64,000 bases of DNA from Rhodospirillales bacterium (GTDB lineage: Bacteria > Pseudomonadota > Alphaproteobacteria > Micavibrionales > Micavibrionaceae). The notes below the pieces were generated by a model, which did no database searches, had not been told where the DNA came from, and worked only from the letters and a program-made list of their open reading frames with translations. Positions 49,641 to 58,829 of the stretch are shown here, in pieces (position 1 is the stretch's first letter; each line of letters begins with the position of its first letter). Location: assembly GCA_020638155.1 (NCBI GenBank), contig JACKJB010000001.1, forward strand, positions 124,001 to 188,000, given 5' to 3'. The position numbers and the translations under genes were made by a program.

Positions 49641-50138
49641 ATGAACAGAAGAACAGCGGTTAAAACGCTGGCTGCCCTTGCCGGTGCGGCTTTTATCGGG
49701 ATCCTGTCGTCAGGGTGCTCTGAGGCTACCCAGCCTGGCGGTGCCGTGCAGTCCTATAACGGGGCTGATGACCCTTCCGCTTTTGCGCAAATGATTGCGG
49801 ACCGTTCGCAGGGCCAGGTTTTATTTACCATGTATGAAACATCGTGGTGCGGGTATTGTAAAAAATTACGCCGTAACCTTGACGCTGCATCGTCCCAGAC
49901 CAACCTGCCTTATACGGCGATCACTATCGATGTTGACGACTATCCCCGGATTGCGAAAAATTTCCGTGAAGGCCGGTCTGTGCCGGAAACGCACATTTAT
50001 TTTGAAGGCAAAGAGATCGATAGTTTTATCGGTGCCGTAGCTGTTGACACGCTGGTGCTTTACATGGGGCAGCTTAATGCCGAATTATTCCCGGCAGGTG
50101 CCGCAGCTCCGCAGATCGCGCCTGAATATAAGCCCTAA
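49641..50138 (+). CDS. Thioredoxin-like lipoprotein
   Basis: A 165-residue lipoprotein with signal peptide and lipobox LSSGC (near residue 26), then a thioredoxin fold with active-site CGYC in ETSWCGYCKKL, and cis-Pro in SVPETHIYF. It likely acts as a periplasmic thiol reductase or isomerase. GGGAGA lies 7 bases before the start but within the hairpin at 49606-49635. A TTGACA at 49580 could belong to its promoter. A terminator follows. Confidence 0.87.
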   Translation: MNRRTAVKTLAALAGAAFIGILSSGCSEATQPGGAVQSYNGADDPSAFAQMIADRSQGQVLFTMYETSWCGYCKKLRRNLDAASSQTNLPYTAITIDVDDYPRIAKNFREGRSVPETHIYFEGKEIDSFIGAVAVDTLVLYMGQLNAELFPAGAAAPQIAPEYKP

Positions 50139-50146
50139 AAAGTCGA

Positions 50147-50172
50147 AAAGAGAACCTTGCGGTTCTCTTTTC
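50147..50172 (+). terminator. Rho-independent terminator
   Basis: AAAGAGAACC/GGTTCTCTTT stem with a TTGC loop, followed by TCT, 8 bases after the thioredoxin-like gene. Confidence 0.82.
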
Positions 50173-50240
50173 TGTGCCAAGGGAGGCACTCTCCAGGTTA
50201 AACTTTCGCCTCCTCCCTAAAGCCGTGGGTGGGGTAACTT

Positions 50241-51203
50241 TTATCCGACAGCCGGGGCAGAGGGAGCGGCCGGACCTTTGTTGTCCTGCTCCTTGACCTG
50301 TTCTTTCCCGTTCAGCGCGGCATTGAGCGGTGCGAAATCTTTGAGTCTTTTCGCCATATCCGTGCCGGTGCCGTTGCTCTCGCTGAAGAAGAACGCATTA
50401 CCCTTATCGCTGGCTTCACGCCAGGTATCGTATTTCATGACTTCCATCATGACGTGGACAGCTTCTTCACGCGGGGTGCCCTTCTGGACCAGTGAGTCAA
50501 TCTGTTCCGCGTACTGGCTAAAGATTCTCTGACGGTATCCGGCTGCACCTTCCCCGCGCAGCAGGTCACGATCCCGGTCGGCTTCAGCAGATTTAACTTT
50601 GCGGATGTAATCGGCTTCTGCGTCAAATTTGGCCGCATCTTTTTTCAGCTCACTGGAGCGGACGCGGTCAAAGTCTGATTTGACCTGATCTGATGCTTTA
50701 GGCTCGTCAATAATAATATCGTTGATCTGAAGGCCAAAGCCGCTGACTTGTTCTTCCACTTTGTCTTTGACGCCTTCTTTAATCTGCTGACGCTCGTCAT
50801 AAAGCTCCTGGAAGGTTTTGCCTGAGGTGTATTCACGGACGGCGGCCGAGACAACTTTTTTCATAAGCTCGACAGCGTCACCTTTTTTGAAGTGGAAAAT
50901 TGCAGGGTCTGAAACCTGGTAATGAATGGCGATTGGCAATTGCGCAAACAGGTTGTCTGTCGTCTTGGTTTCCAGGTTTTCGCCAACCTGGTATTCCTTC
51001 AACGAGATCTTATCGACGCTTTCAATGAACGGGATCTTGAATTTCAGGCCCGGTGTTTCATTGGTCCTGACATGGCGACCGAAACGTGTGACGAGGCCCT
51101 GGTGTTCCTGTTTGATGGTATAAAGACCACTGCCGATAAATGACAGGGCGCCGATACCTACGGCAGCCCATGAGGCGATGTTAAAAATAGTGCTCATATC
51201 CAT
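50241..51203 (-). CDS. SPFH/Band 7 domain membrane protein (stomatin/HflC type)
   Basis: A 320-residue protein with one N-terminal membrane segment (about 8-28). The SPFH domain follows (IKQEHQGLVTRFGRHVRTNETPGLKFKIPFIESV, SDPAIFHFKKGD), then a coiled coil rich in Lys, Glu and Ala, and a polar tail. Stomatin-like SPFH proteins act as membrane scaffolds and often regulate FtsH or partner with NfeD; neither hflK nor nfeD is adjacent, while ftsH is 1 kb away on the other strand. ATG 51203 has AGGGAGAA upstream. Confidence 0.88.
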   Translation of the reverse strand: MDMSTIFNIASWAAVGIGALSFIGSGLYTIKQEHQGLVTRFGRHVRTNETPGLKFKIPFIESVDKISLKEYQVGENLETKTTDNLFAQLPIAIHYQVSDPAIFHFKKGDAVELMKKVVSAAVREYTSGKTFQELYDERQQIKEGVKDKVEEQVSGFGLQINDIIIDEPKASDQVKSDFDRVRSSELKKDAAKFDAEADYIRKVKSAEADRDRDLLRGEGAAGYRQRIFSQYAEQIDSLVQKGTPREEAVHVMMEVMKYDTWREASDKGNAFFFSESNGTGTDMAKRLKDFAPLNAALNGKEQVKEQDNKGPAAPSAPAVG

Positions 51204-51878
51204 AGTTAAAGTTCTCCCTTGGATGGTTTAAAAACGCAGAAATCCTTCGCCAGGACACACCATGTGTCCTGCCGCTTTGCAGCCTTTCTGCAAATGGTTG
51301 CAAATTGTTTTTAAATAAAGGGAAGTAATGATTTTTATTTTATTTAGGTAAATACCTCCCTGTTCCGTCTTTATTATTTAAAAGACGAACTCATAAACGC
51401 TTATGCGTTAAATTTCAGAGATGTTCCTGAAATAAAGCTGTCATGGTTTTCCTCCCGGTTGTTGTTATATGCGCGCCGGCGTTCTGCGCAAAACGCAGGC
51501 AAGACGGCGGGCGGTTAAAATTATTTTGTGACTGTCTGTAAGGGAAGAAAGACTGCCGGGTGGCGTCTGGTTTACGGCACTTTTCGGTGCTGAAACGAAG
51601 TCCTTCATCTTGATCCTTTTTCGTTTTCACAAATCCCAAAACGCTACGGGCGTTTTTGAATCTAGGAAATCCGAAGAAAGGTTTTTTACGCTTCGTTTCT
51701 TCAAACTATATTTCATTATTATTTTATTTATAGTTGCCCTGTCAAGGACAATTCATTTGAAAAAAGACTCTTTTGGCAAAAAGGGCGTTTTTCATGATTT
51801 TCTGCGGGGGCGCACCGTTATTGCCTGAGGGCTTTGGGGCTGCTATAAGCAAGGTTTGACTGAGATCAGGAACCGGTT
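51204..51878. other. 675-base stretch without a convincing gene
   Basis: Contains the promoter region of the SPFH gene and a perfect hairpin CAGGACACA/TGTGTCCTG (51251-51271). A GCAAATGGTTGCAAATTG direct repeat and AT-rich stretches near 51690-51740 follow. A plus-strand frame from about 51610 to 51828 (72 codons, with a hydrophobic core) has no Shine-Dalgarno or family and I do not call it. No RNA family is recognised. Confidence 0.5.
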
Positions 51879-53240
51879 ATGACACGAAAATATTTCGGAA
51901 CGGACGGGATTCGCGGACAGGCTAACTGTTACCCGATGACGGCGGATATGGCGCTGAAGGTCGCTATGGCGACGGCGCAGGTCCTGCGGCGCGAAGAGCT
52001 TGGCGGCGATCATAAGAACCGCGCTGTGATCGGTAAAGATCCGCGCCTGTCCGGTTATATGCTGGAGCAGGCAATGACGGCAGGCTTTCTGGCCATGGGC
52101 ATGGATGTGTTCCTGACCGGGCCGATGCCGACGCCTGCGATTGCGCGGCTGACCCGGACCTGGCGCGCCGATGTCGGGGTGATGATTTCGGCATCCCATA
52201 ACAGTTACCAGGATAACGGCATCAAGCTGTTCGGTGCGGACGGCTACAAGCTTCCCGATGCGATGGAGCAGGAAATTGAAAGCTGGATCGATCGCGATAT
52301 GACGCCAGAGCTTCCCGGTCCTGAAGCGCTGGGGAAGGCGACCCGGATCGATGATGCGCAGGGGCGCTATGTCGAGTTTGTGAAACGCTCTTTCCCGCGC
52401 GGCCAGACGCTCGAAGGGATGAAGGTCGTGCTCGATTGCGCGAACGGCGCGGCGTATAAAGTCGCGCCGCAATTGCTGTGGGAGCTTGAAGCCGAGGTGA
52501 TTACGATCGGTGACAAGCCCAATGGCCGCAATATTAATGACAGGTGCGGCGCGACCGCCCCGGCGCAGCTTCAGGAACGGGTGCTTGCCGAAGGCGCGGA
52601 TATCGGCATCGCGCTGGACGGTGATGCCGACCGGCTGATTGTCGTGGATGAAAAAGGGATCGTGGTCGATGGCGACCAGATTATGGCGCTGCTGGCGGTG
52701 ACCAAAAAAGCGCAAGGGTTTTTACAGGGGAACGGGATTGTCGCAACGGTCATGTCCAATCTGGGGCTGGAGCGTTTTTTACAGGCGCAGGGGATGGACC
52801 TTGTCCGCACCGCTGTCGGTGACCGTTACGTAATCGAAGCCATGCGCGCAGGCGGCTATAATATCGGCGGCGAGCAATCCGGGCATTTGATCCTGTCTGA
52901 TTTTTCAACGACCGGCGATGGCGTTCTGGCGGCGCTGCAGGTACTGGCGGCGATCAAGCAAGCCGGAAAGCCAGCCAGTGCGGTGCTGCATTTGTTCGAC
53001 TCGCTGCCGCAAATCCTGCAAAATGTCCGGTTTGAAAACGGTGCGCAGCCTTTGGATGATGCCGGGGTTAAAGACGCGATCACGCAGGCCGAGCAGACGT
53101 TGGCCAATGACGGCCGCCTTGTGATCCGTCCGTCCGGCACGGAGCCTGTGATCCGGGTGATGGCCGAAGGCGACGATCAGGCACTGGTGCAGCAGATCGT
53201 CAATGATTTATGCGCTGTGATCGAAAAGGCTGCGGGCTGA
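51879..53240 (+). CDS. glmM: Phosphoglucosamine mutase
   Basis: Interconverts glucosamine-6-P and glucosamine-1-P on the way to UDP-GlcNAc for peptidoglycan and LPS. Hallmarks: KYFGTDGIRG at the N-terminus, the phosphoserine loop ISASHNSYQDNG (Ser near residue 106), the Mg-binding DGDADR and the sugar-binding GGEQSGHLI, then RPSGTEPVIRVM. Length 453 is usual. It begins with GGAACCGG before ATG. The gap after it holds a palindromic repeat. Confidence 0.96.
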   Translation: MTRKYFGTDGIRGQANCYPMTADMALKVAMATAQVLRREELGGDHKNRAVIGKDPRLSGYMLEQAMTAGFLAMGMDVFLTGPMPTPAIARLTRTWRADVGVMISASHNSYQDNGIKLFGADGYKLPDAMEQEIESWIDRDMTPELPGPEALGKATRIDDAQGRYVEFVKRSFPRGQTLEGMKVVLDCANGAAYKVAPQLLWELEAEVITIGDKPNGRNINDRCGATAPAQLQERVLAEGADIGIALDGDADRLIVVDEKGIVVDGDQIMALLAVTKKAQGFLQGNGIVATVMSNLGLERFLQAQGMDLVRTAVGDRYVIEAMRAGGYNIGGEQSGHLILSDFSTTGDGVLAALQVLAAIKQAGKPASAVLHLFDSLPQILQNVRFENGAQPLDDAGVKDAITQAEQTLANDGRLVIRPSGTEPVIRVMAEGDDQALVQQIVNDLCAVIEKAAG

Positions 53241-53256
53241 AAAAAATACATTTAGT

Positions 53257-53345
53257 GTCATCTCGACCGGAGCGCTGTAAGCGCGAAGTGGAGAGATCTT
53301 CGTAACGGATATGCCCAAGATCCCTCGGCTGCGCTCGGGATGACA
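53257..53345. repeat. Palindromic repeat (GTCATCTCGACC...GCTCGGGATGACA), decayed copy
   Basis: The right arm AAGATCCCTCGGCTGCGCTCGGGATGAC is like the copies at 42606 and 45136, while the left arm has changed (GTCATCTCGACCGGAGCGCTG...GAGAGATCTTCGT) but still pairs partly. Lies between glmM and purA. Confidence 0.8.
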
Positions 53346-53464
53346 GAAGAGGGCGCTTTTCGTAATTTCCGGATCAGGAAACAAGCCTGAAACTTTACGT
53401 GACTCTCCCGGCTATTCTGGTTTAAAACAGCGTGTAAGAAACGATTTTTCGAGGGTAATGACTC

Positions 53465-54760
53465 ATGGCAAATGTGGCGGTAATCGGCTCCCAGTGGGGA
53501 GATGAAGGTAAGGGCAAGATCGTGGACTGGCTGTCGAGCCGGGCGGATGTCGTTGTCCGGTTCCAGGGCGGGCATAATGCCGGTCATACGCTGGTGATCG
53601 ACGGTACGGAATATAAGCTGCATTTGCTGCCGTCCGGGATCGTGCGCGGCGGCAAGCTCTCGATTATCGGCAATGGTGTGGTGATTGACCCGTGGGCGCT
53701 GCTGCAGGAAATTGAAACCGTTCGCAAGCAGGGGCTGGAAATTACGCCTGAAAATCTGATGATCGCGGAAAACGCAACGCTGATCCTGCCGGTGCATGGG
53801 GCGATGGACCGGGCGCTGGAAGCGGCGCGGAATAAAGGCGATAAAATCGGGACCACCGGGCGCGGGATCGGGCCTGCTTATGAAGATAAGGCCGCGCGGC
53901 GCGGGATCCGGGTCTGCGATCTGGCGGATGAAGATCTGCTGAAACAGAAAATTGATAATTTGCTGATGCATCATAATGCCTTGCTCGCCGGGCTGGGGGC
54001 CGATTTGTTTGAAACGGAGCAGGTCTATGACAGCCTGATGCAGGTCAGCGGCAGTGTGCTGCAATATGCAGGGCCGGTATGGAAGCGGCTTGATGAAGCA
54101 CGGCTGAACGGTGAAAAAGTCCTGTTCGAAGGGGCGCAAGGGGTGATGCTGGACGTCGATCACGGGACATACCCGTTTGTCACATCATCAAACACCGTGG
54201 CGGCGCAGGCCGCAACCGGGTCCGGGGTCGGGCCGCGCAGCGTTGGCTACGTGCTCGGCATTACCAAAGCCTATACGACCCGCGTCGGGTCAGGGCCGTT
54301 CCCGACCGAGCAGCAGAATGATATCGGCGAATTTCTCGGGCAAAAAGGCCATGAGTTCGGCACGACGACCGGGCGCAAGCGCCGTTGCGGCTGGTTTGAT
54401 GCCGTGATGGTCCGGCAGGCTGTCAAAACCTCCGGGATTGACGGGATTGCGCTGACCAAGCTTGATGTGCTGGACGGTCTTGATGAAATTAAAATCTGCA
54501 TCGGGTACAAGCTTGATGGCGTGCAGGTTGATTACCTGCCGTCGTCACAGCGGGCGCAGGCCGAAGCCGTGCCGGTTTATGAAACCGTCGAAGGCTGGAA
54601 AGACAGTACGTTTGGGGCGCGGAGCTGGGCCGATCTTCCGGCGAGCGCGGTTAAATATGTCCGCCATATCGAAGAGTTGATCGGGGCGCCTGTGGCGCTG
54701 CTGTCCACCAGTCCTGAGCGCGACGACACGATCCTGATGAAAGATCCGTTCCTCGAGTAA
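53465..54760 (+). CDS. purA: Adenylosuccinate synthetase
   Basis: Joins IMP and aspartate with GTP in AMP synthesis. Motifs: VAVIGSQWGDEGKGKIVDWLS, GGHNAGHTLV, GTTGRGIGPAYEDKAARRGIR, FEGAQGVMLDVDHGTYPFVTSSNT and TTGRKRRCGWFDA. Length 431 is usual. Start ATG 53465 follows GAGGGTAATGACTC. Confidence 0.97.
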   Translation: MANVAVIGSQWGDEGKGKIVDWLSSRADVVVRFQGGHNAGHTLVIDGTEYKLHLLPSGIVRGGKLSIIGNGVVIDPWALLQEIETVRKQGLEITPENLMIAENATLILPVHGAMDRALEAARNKGDKIGTTGRGIGPAYEDKAARRGIRVCDLADEDLLKQKIDNLLMHHNALLAGLGADLFETEQVYDSLMQVSGSVLQYAGPVWKRLDEARLNGEKVLFEGAQGVMLDVDHGTYPFVTSSNTVAAQAATGSGVGPRSVGYVLGITKAYTTRVGSGPFPTEQQNDIGEFLGQKGHEFGTTTGRKRRCGWFDAVMVRQAVKTSGIDGIALTKLDVLDGLDEIKICIGYKLDGVQVDYLPSSQRAQAEAVPVYETVEGWKDSTFGARSWADLPASAVKYVRHIEELIGAPVALLSTSPERDDTILMKDPFLE

Positions 54761-54873
54761 GCGCGGGCCGTTTTACTTCTTCTTAAAACAGCATTACAAT
54801 AGAGTGTTCGCTGCGGGTTCCGCGGCGGGCCCTGTCTCTAACTTTACTTCTTTAAGTTGATGGTTTTGTCCGC

Positions 54874-57000
54874 ATGGATATAGAGGAAACGGCTGAAAAC
54901 CCAGAGAACAGCGCGCCTGACAGCGTTGATGCGGAAACCGCAGCGGGGGAGGCTGGGCCTGAGCCTGCGCCCTCACCGAAAAAAAATGCCGATATCACGG
55001 TGTTTGGCGATGAAATTGAAATCCTGACAAAAAAAAGATTATCGCATCTGGACCGGGGGCCTTCGCTGGCTTATGCCGCGCGCAGTAAGGGGGAGGCTGC
55101 TGAGACTTTCTTTGCGTTGATTTGTGAGAACCAGTATGTGCCGCGTTCGGCGATGGCCGCTAAATTTTCCAATATTATCAGTCCCGGTCTTGTGCGTCTG
55201 ATTGCTTCGGGGGTTGTCTACTGGCCCCCGGTAGACGGGCAGCGTTATGTGTTTATCTATGAGAATACGCTGGGCCAGCCTTTGATGAAGAATATGAGCA
55301 AAGGCGGTCTTGCCTGGAAGCAGGATATGGTGATGAAGCAATTCATCAAGCCCATGGTCAATATCCTGCACGATCTGCGGAATGCCGATATGGTGCACGG
55401 TTCGATCAACCCGATGAATATCTTTGACGGCGGCTCTGAAGACAAGCACGATAAAATTATTCTTGGAGACTGTCTTGCGATGCCTCCGTCCTACATGCAG
55501 CCGGTATTGTTCGAGCCGGTTGAGCGCGCCATGGCAGACAGGCTGGCCAAGGGCGTGGGCACAATCGAAGATGATTTATATGCTTTCGGGGTGTCGATTA
55601 CGATGATCCTGCGCTCTAAAGATCCGATGCAGGGGATGAGTGATGATGAGATTATCCGGCAGAAAATCGAGCTGGGCAGCTATGCGGCGCTGACCGGGAA
55701 AGAACGGTTTACCGGGGGTATTCTCGAATTGCTGCGCGGTCTTTTGTATGACGACAGGGCGCAGCGCTGGACCCTGGATGAGATCGAGGCGTGGCTCGAC
55801 GGACAGCGGCTCAGTCCCAAGCAAAGCTCTAAAAAACAAAAGGCCAACCGACCGATTCACTTTAATAACGAACGGTATCTTCGGCCGGGATTGCTGGCGA
55901 TGGATTTATCCGATAATCCCGGCGAGGCGGTCCAGATGATCGACGGCGGGGCGTTGGAGCAATGGGTGAGCCGTTCGCTGGAGGACAATCTGACGGAAGG
56001 GCGGTTGGAGCAGGCTGTTGAGCTGGCGCAGGAAGGCGGGCGCGGGCCGGGATATTGGGACAGGTTGCTGACCCGCGTTTCGATCGCGCTTGATCCTGAA
56101 GCGCCGATCCGGTTCAAGGGGTTGAAGCTGCACCCGGAAGGGTTCTCTTATGCGCTGGCGGAAAGTTTTATGCTTAAGCGCGACCTGATGCCGTTTGTCG
56201 AGATTATCAACCAGCAGCTTGTGATGTACTGGTTGACCTCGCAGCAGGAATTGCGGGTCGATGTCGGTCACCTGATGTCGAAATTCGATAGCTGCCGGGC
56301 ATTTTTACGGCAGACTACGGTCGGGTACGGGGTCGAGCGCTGCCTGTACTTCCTGTGCCCGGAATGCCCTTGTATCAGTGAGCGGATCGAAGGGTATTAC
56401 GTTCGTAACCCGGAAGACCTGATGTATGCTTACGAAGAAATTTCCGGGAAGCCGAAGCGGCCTGAGCTGTTTATAGACCGCCATGTCGCGGCGTTTTTAT
56501 CGGTGAAAGACCGGCGTATGATCGATCCGTTTTTGACCGAACTTAACGCCGAGGAATATCACAAGCGGGTACTGGCTAATCTCAAGGTTCTGGCGACGAT
56601 TCAGAAACGTTCGCGCATGGGGAGCTTTCCCGGGATCGCGGCTTGGGTGGCTGATATTCTCGATCCGGTTTACGAACGGTTACATGACCGCCAGCTTCGT
56701 GAAATGCTGCGCAATAAAATAGCCAAGCTGCAACCCGGCGGCGACCTGGTCAAAATTATTACGCTTTTGGATAATAATGAAATGCGGCAGCGCGATTTTG
56801 TGAATTTTAAAAAAGCGATGGATGAATACGCCGATCTGCGCGAAGAAGATGCCGAGTTGAAACATAAGCTTGAAAAACCGGAAACATTCGGCCGGGAGAC
56901 AGGGCAGGAGGTTGCCGCCGTCGTGTCAGGATTGCTGGCCGGGGTCTTTATCCTGGCGTTTGCCTTTATGCACTTTACCCAGACAGCCTTCTTTAATTAG
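54874..57000 (+). CDS. Pseudokinase-like membrane protein
   Basis: A 708-residue protein with an N-terminal disordered acidic part (1-40) and a kinase-like domain (about 45-310). A long helical region and a C-terminal membrane anchor (about 680-703) follow. Kinase traits visible: FIYENTLGQPL hinge, a VHGSINPMNIF segment (H175) where the catalytic HRDxKxxN should be, LGDC in place of DFG, and DLYAFGVSITMIL. The catalytic Asp, the loop Lys and the DFG Phe-Gly are missing, so it is unlikely to phosphorylate. A conserved Cys set lies at CLYFLCPECPC. It is followed 9 bases later by a small membrane protein. The role is open. Confidence 0.75.
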   Translation: MDIEETAENPENSAPDSVDAETAAGEAGPEPAPSPKKNADITVFGDEIEILTKKRLSHLDRGPSLAYAARSKGEAAETFFALICENQYVPRSAMAAKFSNIISPGLVRLIASGVVYWPPVDGQRYVFIYENTLGQPLMKNMSKGGLAWKQDMVMKQFIKPMVNILHDLRNADMVHGSINPMNIFDGGSEDKHDKIILGDCLAMPPSYMQPVLFEPVERAMADRLAKGVGTIEDDLYAFGVSITMILRSKDPMQGMSDDEIIRQKIELGSYAALTGKERFTGGILELLRGLLYDDRAQRWTLDEIEAWLDGQRLSPKQSSKKQKANRPIHFNNERYLRPGLLAMDLSDNPGEAVQMIDGGALEQWVSRSLEDNLTEGRLEQAVELAQEGGRGPGYWDRLLTRVSIALDPEAPIRFKGLKLHPEGFSYALAESFMLKRDLMPFVEIINQQLVMYWLTSQQELRVDVGHLMSKFDSCRAFLRQTTVGYGVERCLYFLCPECPCISERIEGYYVRNPEDLMYAYEEISGKPKRPELFIDRHVAAFLSVKDRRMIDPFLTELNAEEYHKRVLANLKVLATIQKRSRMGSFPGIAAWVADILDPVYERLHDRQLREMLRNKIAKLQPGGDLVKIITLLDNNEMRQRDFVNFKKAMDEYADLREEDAELKHKLEKPETFGRETGQEVAAVVSGLLAGVFILAFAFMHFTQTAFFN

Positions 57001-57009
57001 GAAACGGAT

Positions 57010-57546
57010 ATGGCAGGAAGAAAAAGACGCAAGAGCAGGAAGATGGGCTGGAAAGGGCAGCTCCTCGGTATTGTCGGCCTGCTGACGGCGATTGTATTCA
57101 TGCCGACAACGATCGTCCTGATGATGGGGATGATCCCCACCGTTGTTGCCGCCGTGATCGACCGGAGCGGAAAAGGGACAAAGGCACTGACGGTCGGGGC
57201 GATGAATCTTGCCGGTTGTACGCCCTTCCTGATTAAGCTCTGGAGCACAGGACATACTTCGGAAATGGCGGTATCGTTGATTACCGATCCGCGGACCATG
57301 AGCATTATGTTTGCCGCGGCAGGGATCGGCTATCTGGTTGACTGGGCTATGTCCGGGATTGTCGGTACATTGATGCTGCAGCGCTCTACGGGACGTATTG
57401 TCGATATCAAGAAAAAGCAGGAAGCGCTGATCGAACGATGGGGACAGGAAGTGGCCGGGGAGATGCCGCTTGATGCCTACGGATTTCCGCTGGAGGTTCC
57501 TGAAGAACAGAAGCAGAAGAAAAAAGATAAAAAGACGAAGGGGTGA
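57010..57546 (+). CDS. Membrane protein, partner of the pseudokinase
   Basis: A 178-residue protein with a very basic N-terminus (MAGRKRRKSRKMGWK), two or three membrane segments (about 18-55, 96-125) and a charged Lys-rich tail. No family recognised. Nine bases after the pseudokinase gene, so probably one operon and possibly one membrane complex. Confidence 0.7.
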   Translation: MAGRKRRKSRKMGWKGQLLGIVGLLTAIVFMPTTIVLMMGMIPTVVAAVIDRSGKGTKALTVGAMNLAGCTPFLIKLWSTGHTSEMAVSLITDPRTMSIMFAAAGIGYLVDWAMSGIVGTLMLQRSTGRIVDIKKKQEALIERWGQEVAGEMPLDAYGFPLEVPEEQKQKKKDKKTKG

Positions 57547-57705
57547 TCCCGGAAAAATGCTGCGGAAATTTAATTAAAATCGGTACTAACATAAAGAATT
57601 CCTTAGTTTTTCAGCGATATGATGAAAGTGGGGTATTCGGGTGTGAAACGTCCAGATATGCGCACTGCTTTATTGTGCTGAAACAAAGTGTTAGGGAACC
57701 CGAAA

Positions 57706-58254
57706 ATGTTATTGCGTTGGTATAAAAACAGGAATGGGGCGACGGCTATTGAATTTAGCCTGCTTGCCGTACCGTTTATGTTTACCTGCATCGCGCTGAT
57801 TGAGCTCTCCCTTTATTTCGCAACCGGATCGCTGCTCGAAAGCGCTGTGCAGGATGCTGCGCGCCTGATTAAAACGGGTCAGCTGCAGCAGAGCGCTGGC
57901 GACCCAGAGCAGGAGTTTCTTGATGCCATCTGTGATCGTACTGGTATGCTGGTTGATTGCAGCCAGGTGCAGTACCAGGTTGCGAAGCTTGACGATTTTA
58001 ACGACAGTGCCGATCCGGGGCTTGATGAAGATGGCAATATGACTCCGCCGGATCTGTTCGAGTTGAACCAAATCATGGCGGGTTGTGTTGCTTTGGTAAG
58101 GATTGTCTATCCTTATCAGTTTTTAACACCGCTGTATGGACGCTTATGGAGTAACTATCCGAACAGTACGCGTTTGCTGATGTCGACGGTCGCGTTCCAG
58201 ACAGAACCTTTTAATTTTAATGTGGTAGACCCTACCTGCAGTCTCGGGGATTGA
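57706..58254 (+). CDS. tadE: TadE-like minor pilin-assembly protein
   Basis: A 182-residue protein. An N-terminal basic lead with RNGATAIEFSLLAVPFMFTCIALIELSLYF (residues about 7-36) is the TadE-like processed segment with a conserved Gly-Ala...Glu-Phe, followed by a periplasmic domain. ATG 57706 has AGGGAA upstream. It opens the Tad locus (57706-64000) and precedes another TadE-like gene by 10 bases. Confidence 0.85.
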   Translation: MLLRWYKNRNGATAIEFSLLAVPFMFTCIALIELSLYFATGSLLESAVQDAARLIKTGQLQQSAGDPEQEFLDAICDRTGMLVDCSQVQYQVAKLDDFNDSADPGLDEDGNMTPPDLFELNQIMAGCVALVRIVYPYQFLTPLYGRLWSNYPNSTRLLMSTVAFQTEPFNFNVVDPTCSLGD

Positions 58255-58264
58255 GGATTAAAAA

Positions 58265-58804
58265 GTGCTTATGTATTGCGTAAGACAAAATAAAATTTAC
58301 CAATGGCTAGATCGTGAAGATGGTGTGGCTGCGGCAGAGTTTGCTTTGGTTTTTCCTGTTTTGTTTGTCATGATGATCGGGGTCTGGGATGTTGGAAATG
58401 CGTTGATCGTCAATCAAAAAGCCATAGCGGCGGCGCAGATTGCTGTGGATCTTGTCGGCAGGGAAGAGGTTGTTGATGATGATGAGCTTGCACAGGCTTT
58501 TCAGGCGGCGACATTGGCGCTACAGCCCTATGATACAACCAGTCTTGAGATTGATGTTGTCAGTGTTGAATTTGACGAAGATGACAATCCTGTCGTCAAC
58601 TGGCAGGAGAGCAGCAGCGGTACAACCGACCCTACGCTGGCCGACCGTACAGCAGGGTTGGGCACTGAAGGTGGCGGTGCGATTGTTGTTGAAGTCCGTT
58701 ATGATTATGAACCGACCTTTGCCGGGACTGTTATTGGGAATATTGAAATGCGCGAACGGATGTTTACGCGCGGGCGGCAATCTGCCGTTGTTACAAGGAA
58801 CTAA
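58265..58804 (+). CDS. TadE/TadG-like protein
   Basis: A 179-residue minor pseudopilin with REDGVAAAEFALVFPVLFVMMIGVWDVGNALI (residues about 17-48), again the Gly...Glu-Phe prepilin-like pattern followed by a membrane helix. The mature domain is rich in Asp and Glu. Start GTG 58265 or ATG 58271. TadE and TadF-like genes are normally side by side; this is the second. Confidence 0.82.
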   Translation: MLMYCVRQNKIYQWLDREDGVAAAEFALVFPVLFVMMIGVWDVGNALIVNQKAIAAAQIAVDLVGREEVVDDDELAQAFQAATLALQPYDTTSLEIDVVSVEFDEDDNPVVNWQESSSGTTDPTLADRTAGLGTEGGGAIVVEVRYDYEPTFAGTVIGNIEMRERMFTRGRQSAVVTRN

Positions 58805-58829
58805 TATGTTTTTAAGAAAGGACGCTGCC

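Noticed and set aside
51610..51828. 72-codon plus-strand frame with a hydrophobic core
   Set aside because: No Shine-Dalgarno, no homology signal, AT-rich region; left as non-coding.
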